Below the pieces are notes generated by a model. That model made no database searches. It had not been told where the DNA came from and saw only the letters and a list, made by a program, of their open reading frames with translations. A program made the translations under genes and the position numbers. Shown in pieces: positions 63,970 through 64,000 of a stretch of DNA of 64,000 nucleotides (position 1 is the first letter of the stretch; every line of letters starts with the position of its first letter). The stretch comes from Rhodothermus sp. (GTDB lineage Bacteria; Bacteroidota; Rhodothermia; Rhodothermales; Rhodothermaceae): NCBI GenBank assembly GCA_030950375.1, contig JAUZRN010000006.1, positions 60,375-124,374 of the forward strand. Reading direction: 5' to 3'.

Positions 63970-64000
63970 ATGAACCGGACCGTTGGCTTGCTTGCCGGCC
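63970..64000 (+). CDS. start of a further gene (cut off)
   Basis: An ATG at 63970 opens the frame MNRTVGLLAG, which resembles the beginning of a signal peptide and runs off the window. Ten codons are too few to identify anything. It may not be a gene. Confidence 0.3.
   Translation, partial: MNRTVGLLAG

Overview
The window is a GC-rich bacterial chromosome segment that I read as Rhodothermus or a very close relative (Rhodothermota, formerly in Bacteroidota). The evidence is a SusC/SusD pair, a NagB-LmbE fusion of the Bacteroidota type, the rpmB-rpmG-DUF4295 cluster, Tat-type lipoprotein signals and OxyR with manganese catalase. The DnaB sequence fits the group that gave the known Rhodothermus marinus DnaB intein, but here the intein is absent. 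No insertion sequence, prophage, CRISPR array or rRNA operon was seen. Species assignment is inference.

Layout. 1-7.3 kb: a truncated xdhC, a gene-poor 0.9 kb stretch, then an oxidative-stress neighbourhood (oxyR, a RedB-like thioredoxin-fold protein coupled to a chemoreceptor, Mn-catalase with an OxyR-like site upstream) and mgtE. 7.3-24.7 kb: a carbohydrate locus. A minus-strand operon encodes a GMC oxidoreductase, its small Tat subunit, a LacI regulator and a TPR lipoprotein. Divergent from it is a plus-strand operon with the NagB-LmbE fusion, a CBM9-like protein and a GHL10-like hydrolase. Then come a GlcNAc-kinase-like gene, SusC, SusD and a GH20 hexosaminidase. Similar CCGG-centred palindromes lie before nagB/GMC and before susC/kinase, so I propose one LacI-type regulon for amino-sugar oligosaccharides. 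24.7-32.9 kb: amidotransferase, ChaN, DEAD-box helicase, then yceD-rpmF-plsX-fabH-fabD-fabG, all on the minus strand.

32.9-50.4 kb: a DnaA-box region, dnaA, dnaN, an ECF sigma factor with a membrane protein, then plus-strand housekeeping genes (rplM-rpsI, rpsB-tsf, pyrH-frr, tRNA-Ser, yicC-gmk-coaBC-udg-dnaB) and nfeD with a slipin. 50.4-64 kb: tRNA-Arg, tRNA-Pro, DUF4295-rpmG-rpmB, a LolC/E-type permease, lipoprotein and outer-membrane genes, ychF, a PPP phosphatase, nusB, comEC, a tandem universal stress protein, a second DnaA-box cluster, pgi, moeA and the first codons of a further gene.

The points most worth checking are: two DnaA-box clusters 28 kb apart, with base composition that may favour the one not next to dnaA; an empty intein site in dnaB; a family-4 uracil-DNA glycosylase lacking all four iron-sulphur cysteines; the shared LacI-type operators; a NagB domain lacking a catalytic Asp; and a structured leader before rpsB.
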